A stretch of DNA of 10,391 bases, from contig CAUEQX010000059.1 in the NCBI GenBank assembly GCA_959020035.1, positions 1 through 10,391 on the forward strand, read 5' to 3'. The position numbers and the translations under genes were made by a program. The notes beneath the pieces are model-generated. The model made no database searches, was not told the DNA's origin, and saw only the letters and a list, made by a program, of their open reading frames with translations. The stretch comes from an uncultured Collinsella sp. (GTDB taxonomy: Bacteria > Actinomycetota > Coriobacteriia > Coriobacteriales > Coriobacteriaceae). Of this stretch, positions 5,998-10,391 are shown piece by piece (position 1 is the first letter of the stretch; the number at the start of each line of letters is the position of its first letter).

Positions 5998-8349
5998 ATG
6001 TTTGATAGCCATGACGACGATCTGTGGGAAGTCCCTTCGATTGATGTGGATGTGCCTGCGGAGGCTGCGGTGTCTGTGGAGGCCCCGGAGGCTGAACCTG
6101 CTGTGGCGCCTGCCCCGGAGCCGGTCGCTGCTGCGTTCGCTGAGGCTGCGGCGACCACCAAGGACGAATCCTCGACCGATGGCTATGACCAGGCCGCGGA
6201 CGAGGCTCCCGAGGACGACGGCTACGACATGGACGGGCTGGACGGTAAGCTGCTCGAGCACTTTGGCGGCAAGATCGTACGCAAGGACCTGACGGCCTTT
6301 ATGAAGCGCGGCGCCAACGTGCCCACCTTTGTGCTGGAGTACCTGCTGGGCATGTACTGCTCAACCGATGACGAGGAAGCCGTGGCAGAGGGCCTGGATC
6401 GCATCCGCAGGATCCTCACCGACAACTACGTGCGCCCCGACGAGTCCGAGCGCATCAAGTCCAAGATCCGCGAGCTTGGCCGCTTTACCATCATCGACAA
6501 GGTGACGGCCAAGCTCGACGAGTATAAAGACATCTACGTGGCATCGTTTGCCAATCTGACCATCGAGCCGTTTGTGATGCCGGCCGAGTACGTGCGCGAC
6601 TATTTCAAGATTCTGCAGGGTGGCATTTGGTGCATTATGAGCATCGAGTATCGTCACCCCTTGGATGAGGAAGACGAGTTTGGCATGGAGGTCTTTGGCG
6701 ACGATGCGCCGCGCCGCTCCAAGGCCAAGCGCAAAAAGCGCGGGCCCGAGGACTCTCCGTTTAGTGTGGCGTCGCTCACGCCCATCCAGATGCCCAACCT
6801 GGACCTGGATGCCATGGTCGAAGAGCGCCAGTATTTCTCGCGCGACGAGTGGCTCAACATGCTGCTGCGCTCCGCTGGCTATGAGCCCAGCGAGCTTTCC
6901 GAGAAAGAACGTCTGCACTTTATCGAGCGTATGGTGCCGCTCATCGAGCGCAATTACAACCTGTGCGAGCTGGGTCCCCGCGGTACAGGTAAGAGCCACA
7001 TCTACAAAGAGGTCTCGCCCTACGCCATTTTGCTTTCGGGCGGCCAGACCACCACGGCCAACCTGTTCGGCCGTATGAACTCCATGCGCGCCGACCGCGT
7101 GGGCTTGGTAGGTCACTGGGACTGCGTGACGTTTGACGAGGTCGCCGGCATGCGGTTTAAGGACACCAACGCCGTGCAGATCATGAAGGACTACATGGCG
7201 AGCGGCAGCTACGCGCGCGGCCGCGACCAGATTAACGCCGATGCCTCCATGGTCTTTGAGGGCAACATCAACGACACCGTGCAAAACGTCCTTAAGACCA
7301 CGCACCTGTTTGATCCGTTCCCGCCGGAGTTTAACAACGATTCGGCCTTCTTCGACCGCATCCACTATTACCTGCCGGGCTGGGAGATTCCCAAGATGCG
7401 CTCGAGCCTGCTGACCGGGCATTACGGTCTGATTACCGACTGTCTGTCGGAGTTTTGCAAGGAGATGCGCCGCAAGGACTTTACGCACCATATCGACCGG
7501 TATTTCCGCTTCAACAGCGACTTTAACAAGCGCGACGAGATCGCCGTGCGCAAGACCTTTAGCGGCCTTGCCAAGCTGCTGTTCCCCGACGAGGCCATGG
7601 ACAAGGACGAAGTGCGCTGGCTGCTAGACTACGCCATTGAGGGCCGTCGCCGCGTAAAGGAGCAGCTCAAGATTATGGCGGGCGTCGAGTTTATCGACGT
7701 CAACCTGGGCTATATGGATGCCGACAACCCGCAGGACGTGCACGTGGTGCGCGTGCCCGAGCAGACCGAGGACACGCTGATTCCCGACGGGCCGCTGCTG
7801 TCCGGCCACGTATTTGGCGTGGGCAGGTCGCAGGGCGGCGAGGTTGCCGTATACAAGCTGGAGAACAAGGCCGTTGCCGGCGAGTGCAAGTTTAAGTACG
7901 AGGGCGTGGCCTTTAACAAGCCAGTGCGCGATACGCTGGAAGCCGCGTTCGACAACTTTGTGAACCTGGCGAACCGCGTGGCGCTGGGCATGCACATTGG
8001 CTCCAAGGACTACCTGCTGTTTTACAACGACCTGCAGAGCAAGGGCCTGTCCGAGGAAGTTTCGCTCGCCGAGTTTGTGGGACTTTGCTCTGCGGCGTGC
8101 AACCGCCCGGTGATGCCTGCGCTGGCGATTCCGGGAATCTTGCGCATGTCGGGCTCTATGGACGAGATCCGCGGGCTCGAGGACATTATGCGCGTGGCCA
8201 AAAACGCCGGCGCCAAGCGCGTGATTTTGCCGCTGAGTGCCATCGCGGGCCTGCAGAGCGTTTCGTCCGAGATTATCTCGGGCTTGAGCCCGGTGTTCTA
8301 CATGGATGGCGATCCGGTTGATGCCGCGAAGAAGGCGCTAGATCTGTAG
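5998..8349 (+). CDS. brxL: BREX-1 AAA+ ATPase BrxL (Lon-like)
   Basis: This 783-aa protein is the restriction-side effector of BREX-1. Published cryo-EM work on a BrxL shows a chambered, DNA-binding, MCM-like AAA+ assembly whose ATPase site is needed for phage restriction. Here residues 1-75 are a low-complexity Ala/Glu/Asp/Pro extension, which seems extra relative to usual BrxL (about 680 aa). The conserved N-terminal domain starts near residue 79 (LDGKLLEHFGGKIVRKDLTA). A basic patch, RRSKAKRKKR, lies at 239-248. The AAA+ domain has Walker A GPRGTGKS (326-333, K332) and Walker B CVTFDE (D380, E381). From about 590 a Lon-protease-like fold follows, ending with AKRVILPLSAIAGL. By my eye alignment the Lon catalytic Ser and Lys are not present: the GPSAG position reads SEEVS (685-689) and the GGIKEK position reads GLEDI (726-730). 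The pglZ gap is 11 nt, with an overlapping ribosome binding site. Confidence 0.95.
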   Translation: MFDSHDDDLWEVPSIDVDVPAEAAVSVEAPEAEPAVAPAPEPVAAAFAEAAATTKDESSTDGYDQAADEAPEDDGYDMDGLDGKLLEHFGGKIVRKDLTAFMKRGANVPTFVLEYLLGMYCSTDDEEAVAEGLDRIRRILTDNYVRPDESERIKSKIRELGRFTIIDKVTAKLDEYKDIYVASFANLTIEPFVMPAEYVRDYFKILQGGIWCIMSIEYRHPLDEEDEFGMEVFGDDAPRRSKAKRKKRGPEDSPFSVASLTPIQMPNLDLDAMVEERQYFSRDEWLNMLLRSAGYEPSELSEKERLHFIERMVPLIERNYNLCELGPRGTGKSHIYKEVSPYAILLSGGQTTTANLFGRMNSMRADRVGLVGHWDCVTFDEVAGMRFKDTNAVQIMKDYMASGSYARGRDQINADASMVFEGNINDTVQNVLKTTHLFDPFPPEFNNDSAFFDRIHYYLPGWEIPKMRSSLLTGHYGLITDCLSEFCKEMRRKDFTHHIDRYFRFNSDFNKRDEIAVRKTFSGLAKLLFPDEAMDKDEVRWLLDYAIEGRRRVKEQLKIMAGVEFIDVNLGYMDADNPQDVHVVRVPEQTEDTLIPDGPLLSGHVFGVGRSQGGEVAVYKLENKAVAGECKFKYEGVAFNKPVRDTLEAAFDNFVNLANRVALGMHIGSKDYLLFYNDLQSKGLSEEVSLAEFVGLCSAACNRPVMPALAIPGILRMSGSMDEIRGLEDIMRVAKNAGAKRVILPLSAIAGLQSVSSEIISGLSPVFYMDGDPVDAAKKALDL

Positions 8350-8351
8350 GA

Positions 8352-8367
8352 GTGCGGGCGTGCGGGC
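8352..8367 (+). repeat. Short tandem repeat (GTGCGGGC x2) after brxL
   Basis: Two perfect 8-base copies sit just after the brxL stop, in a G/T-biased 74-base gap (8350-8423). No function is evident, and no promoter or terminator is seen in the gap. Confidence 0.4.
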
Positions 8368-8423
8368 TTGCGTGCGCGTAGGTCCGCGGGCGTGTTGGCG
8401 TGTTCGAGTAGGGAGGCCTTGCC

Positions 8424-9776
8424 ATGGCGGACGAGCGTTGCGTTGGCGAGTTGCTCGACGAGCTGTTTGGCTTTGAATCGGTAGCCAAGCGTCAGGCGGC
8501 GCTTGAGCAGTACGATCGCGGGGAACTGGTGCGCAAGGCGCGCTCCCGTGAGCTGCTGGGCGTGCTTAGGGGCGTCGAGGCTGCCGAGCACACTGCGCGC
8601 GAGTCTGCCGTGCGGGCTGTTGACGGGTATGTTCGCCGCGTTGAGGGCGCTGCGCCTGCATGCGCTCGCAAGCAGGCGGGCATTGTTGGCCCGCTGCGGA
8701 TGGAGCGTCGCTATGCTGCCTTTTTGCGCATGGAGGACAAGGCCGAGCTGCTGGCCCGTTTGGAACAGACACTTGCGTTTATCGAGGTAAAGTTACGTGC
8801 GAATACGGCGGCCAGGGTCCGTACGGCGTATGATGCCGCGGGGGCTATGGTGCTGCAGGACGTGGCACGCCTGCGTGACGTGCGCGTCGTGGATGCCGTG
8901 CCCCTGGATGCCGACCTGCTGTGCACGCAGCTGGAGCAACTTCGTTGTGCCGCCGACGCAACGGACCTTGCGGGCATGATCACAGCGACGTTTGAGTCCG
9001 AGCTGAGTGCGACGGGGTTGCAGGGCGCCGCCGGGTCTGCGGGCGATGTTGCTGGTGATGTGGCGTTGGAGCGTGAACTTACCAACGTGCGCGGCGCTGC
9101 GCAGCGAGCGCGCTTGGCGGCGCAGGCGTACCGGGCCGAGCGTGCCGCCCGCGTTGCGGGGAGCACGGTTGAGCCGGTATCGTTGCCCGAGCTTGCGTGC
9201 GTTGCGATCGAGACTGCGTGCGATGCCAGGGAGCTTTCCGAGTTGCTCGCTCAGGTTAAGAAGTCGTTTGATACCTACCGTCGCGTTGTTGCCGACGGTG
9301 GGTTGTTCTGTGCGTTTGGCTCTGGCTCACCGCATGGGATTTGCCGGGGCTCGAGCTATTTAGACTACGATTCACGGCTTGACGAAGACGTGCTGGTGGG
9401 CGAGTACGACGGCGCTACCAGGCATGATGTTCGGCGCGAGGCTGCGATTCCCGAGCTTGTGGATGAGGCTTCGACTGAGGGCGGCGATTCGCTCAAGGTT
9501 GCCGTGGCACGCATGCAGGAGTTTAACGGACGGCGTTACGATGGCGTGCTGGATGAGGACCCTGCGCGCCATGTGAATGCGTTTTGGTATGGACTCAAAA
9601 AGCTCAGTCAGTATTGCGAGGCCGCCGTGCGTGTGGACGAGCGTGCTTGGGATTGCTTTATCGATAAGGTGCAGTTCGCCTACGATGAGCCCGTGGGGCG
9701 TTTGGCTGCACAGATGGACGACAAGCAGGTTGCGGCTTTTGTTGCTGCTGTGGACGCGCTCGGTGCTAGTGAGTAG
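8424..9776 (+). CDS. Uncharacterised 450-aa protein downstream of brxL
   Basis: I do not recognise this protein. The start is supported by GGGAGG (8411-8416) 7 nt upstream of ATG. It is soluble, with no signal peptide or membrane segment. The N-terminal two thirds are mostly helical and rich in Ala, Arg and Glu. A strongly predicted-looking coiled coil lies near residues 213-246 (ALERELTNVRGAAQRARLAA and onward). A Gly/Ser-rich turn region follows at about 292-312 (CAFGSGSPHGICRGSSYLDY). The C-terminal 70 residues (AFWYGLKKLSQYCEAAVRVD, RAWDCFIDKVQFAYDE) look like a compact helical domain and are the most protein-like part for a homology search. No nuclease, methyltransferase, ATPase or helix-turn-helix motif was seen. 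It follows brxL by 74 nt on the same strand and may be co-transcribed. A BREX role is possible only by position; it may equally be an unrelated neighbour. Confidence 0.8.
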   Translation: MADERCVGELLDELFGFESVAKRQAALEQYDRGELVRKARSRELLGVLRGVEAAEHTARESAVRAVDGYVRRVEGAAPACARKQAGIVGPLRMERRYAAFLRMEDKAELLARLEQTLAFIEVKLRANTAARVRTAYDAAGAMVLQDVARLRDVRVVDAVPLDADLLCTQLEQLRCAADATDLAGMITATFESELSATGLQGAAGSAGDVAGDVALERELTNVRGAAQRARLAAQAYRAERAARVAGSTVEPVSLPELACVAIETACDARELSELLAQVKKSFDTYRRVVADGGLFCAFGSGSPHGICRGSSYLDYDSRLDEDVLVGEYDGATRHDVRREAAIPELVDEASTEGGDSLKVAVARMQEFNGRRYDGVLDEDPARHVNAFWYGLKKLSQYCEAAVRVDERAWDCFIDKVQFAYDEPVGRLAAQMDDKQVAAFVAAVDALGASE

Positions 9777-9803
9777 GGGCTTGGCTCGATAGGAGGTTGC
9801 ACC

Positions 9804-10028
9804 ATGAAGATCGAAGTTGATGTAGACCAGCTGCGCGAGAGTCTGCTCGATCGCGCGGGGAGTGCAGCGGGCGTGGGCTTTCCGGCCGCCATGCTCGACG
9901 TAGTAGATATCGAGGACGAGTCGCCCCAAGAGCTCCTAGCCCGAGCCGAACGCGAAGGCCTCGACCTCCGCGATTTTGCCGTCGACGACGACGCGGACGA
10001 TGACTACGACGCAGACGAGGACTGGTAG
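9804..10028 (+). CDS. Small very acidic protein, unknown function
   Basis: The 74-aa product has a perfect ribosome binding site (AGGAGG 9791-9796, 7 nt spacer) and lies 27 nt after the previous gene, so it is probably translated from the same message. It contains 25 Asp/Glu against 6 Lys/Arg by my count, and ends in an acidic tail (VDDDADDDYDADEDW). The first 60 residues look folded: a short strand (KIEVDVDQLRESLLDRAG), a GFPAAMLDVVDI segment and a helix (SPQELLARAEREGLDLRDFAV). This layout resembles small hypothetical proteins I have seen in gut Firmicutes and Coriobacteriia, so it may be a general small-protein family and not a defence gene. The acidity invites a DNA-mimic idea, but nothing else supports it. 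Confidence 0.78.
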   Translation: MKIEVDVDQLRESLLDRAGSAAGVGFPAAMLDVVDIEDESPQELLARAEREGLDLRDFAVDDDADDDYDADEDW

Positions 10029-10047
10029 CCGCGATTGGACTTCAACC

Positions 10048-10143
10048 CCATCCCCTCAATAAGTTGCGGTGAAATAGGGACTGTTTAGGCCGGTAGAAGG
10101 CCTATTCAGTCCCTATTTCACCGCAACTTATGGGTGGGGATGG
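10048..10143. repeat. Near-perfect 96-base palindromic hairpin between convergent genes
   Basis: A perfect 25-bp inverted repeat (10059-10083 with 10107-10131) encloses a second 6-bp stem (TAGGCC 10086-10091, loop GGTAGAA, GGCCTA 10099-10104). Outside it, CCATCCCC (10048-10055) pairs with GGGGATGG (10136-10143) across a small internal loop. It fills almost the whole gap between the 74-aa gene and the convergent TrkA-C gene, whose stop codon begins at 10144. Neither side has a T-run, so it is not a classic intrinsic terminator, though it may still act as a bidirectional one. Its size and symmetry fit a dispersed intergenic repeat (REP- or MITE-like). Confidence 0.85.
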
Positions 10144-10391
10144 CTACGACGCTAGCGTGGCGATGACGGCTTCGTCGCCGGCGTATATTAGGGTGTTGCC
10201 GTCGGGGATGATCGTTTGGCCTTCGCGCTTGAGCATCACCACAATAAACGGATGCTTGCCTTGCGGCACATCGCGCAGGCGCTGGCCGGCCAGGCGACCG
10301 TGGGGCGTCACGGTGACCTCGCGCAGCGTAACCTCGGCACGCTCTTCGAACGTTGGGGCGGCCATCACCAGCAGATCGCCTTCCTGGATCA
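10144..10391 (-). CDS. C-terminal end of a TrkA-C (RCK_C) domain protein, probably an ion transporter or its regulator (5' truncated by window edge)
   Basis: Only the last 81 residues are visible, on the minus strand, ending at the TAG complementary to 10144-10146. The frame stays open to the window edge and begins IQEGDLLVMAAP, so internal GTG/ATG codons are not the real start. The visible part has the TrkA-C pattern: a strand with VTVTPHGRLAGQRLRDV, then HPFIVVMLKREGQTIIPDGN, then YAGDEAVIATLAS. This domain senses ligands such as nucleotides in K+ uptake regulators, K+/H+ antiporters of the CvrA/NhaP2 kind, and some ClC channels. Which of these applies cannot be told from the fragment. It converges on the BREX operon and marks the end of that locus. 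Confidence 0.75.
   Translation of the reverse strand, partial: IQEGDLLVMAAPTFEERAEVTLREVTVTPHGRLAGQRLRDVPQGKHPFIVVMLKREGQTIIPDGNTLIYAGDEAVIATLAS

Noticed and set aside
6361..7491. Long open frame of about 376 codons on the minus strand opposite brxL
   Set aside because: It overlaps the Walker A/B region of brxL, contains no recognisable domain, and mirrors GC-rich codon use.

Overview
The window holds the 3' half of a BREX-1-type phage-defence operon (pglX - pglZ - brxL), two uncharacterised downstream genes, a large palindromic hairpin, and the end of a convergent housekeeping gene. Codon use, strong Shine-Dalgarno sites, a GC content of roughly 60-65% in core genes and the small acidic protein fit a gut actinobacterium of the class Coriobacteriia, possibly Collinsella. 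That assignment is an impression and is not proven by any marker in the window.

Layout: (1) 1-1284 is the pglX methyltransferase, 5'-truncated by the window edge, with the NPPY catalytic motif and target-recognition region. (2) 1294-2139 is an AT-rich gene for a HEPN-like protein with a C-terminal winged-helix-like region. (3) 2286-3254 encodes what is normally the C-terminal third of PglX, here a separate gene with its own start and ribosome binding site. (4) 3278-5986 is pglZ. (5) 5998-8349 is brxL. (6) 8424-9776 and 9804-10028 are a 450-aa unknown protein and a 74-aa very acidic protein. (7) 10048-10143 is a near-perfect palindrome. (8) 10144-10391 is the C-terminal end of a TrkA-C (RCK_C) domain protein on the minus strand.

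How they work together: in characterised BREX-1 systems PglX methylates adenine in a short non-palindromic site to mark self DNA, PglZ is an alkaline-phosphatase-fold core component, and BrxL is an AAA+ DNA-binding ATPase needed for restriction. brxA, brxB and brxC would be expected upstream, outside the window. All plus-strand genes are tightly spaced and likely co-transcribed.

The most notable feature is that pglX is split into two genes at the boundary between the target-recognition region and the C-terminal helical domain. A low-GC HEPN-like gene sits in the split. GC falls from about 63% to about 47% already inside the target-recognition region (near base 600) and to 32-43% in the HEPN-like gene, then rises again at the C-terminal pglX gene. 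This suggests a transferred cassette that carries a new DNA specificity together with a candidate RNase-type effector. The arrangement resembles the anticodon nuclease PrrC embedded in a type I restriction locus.
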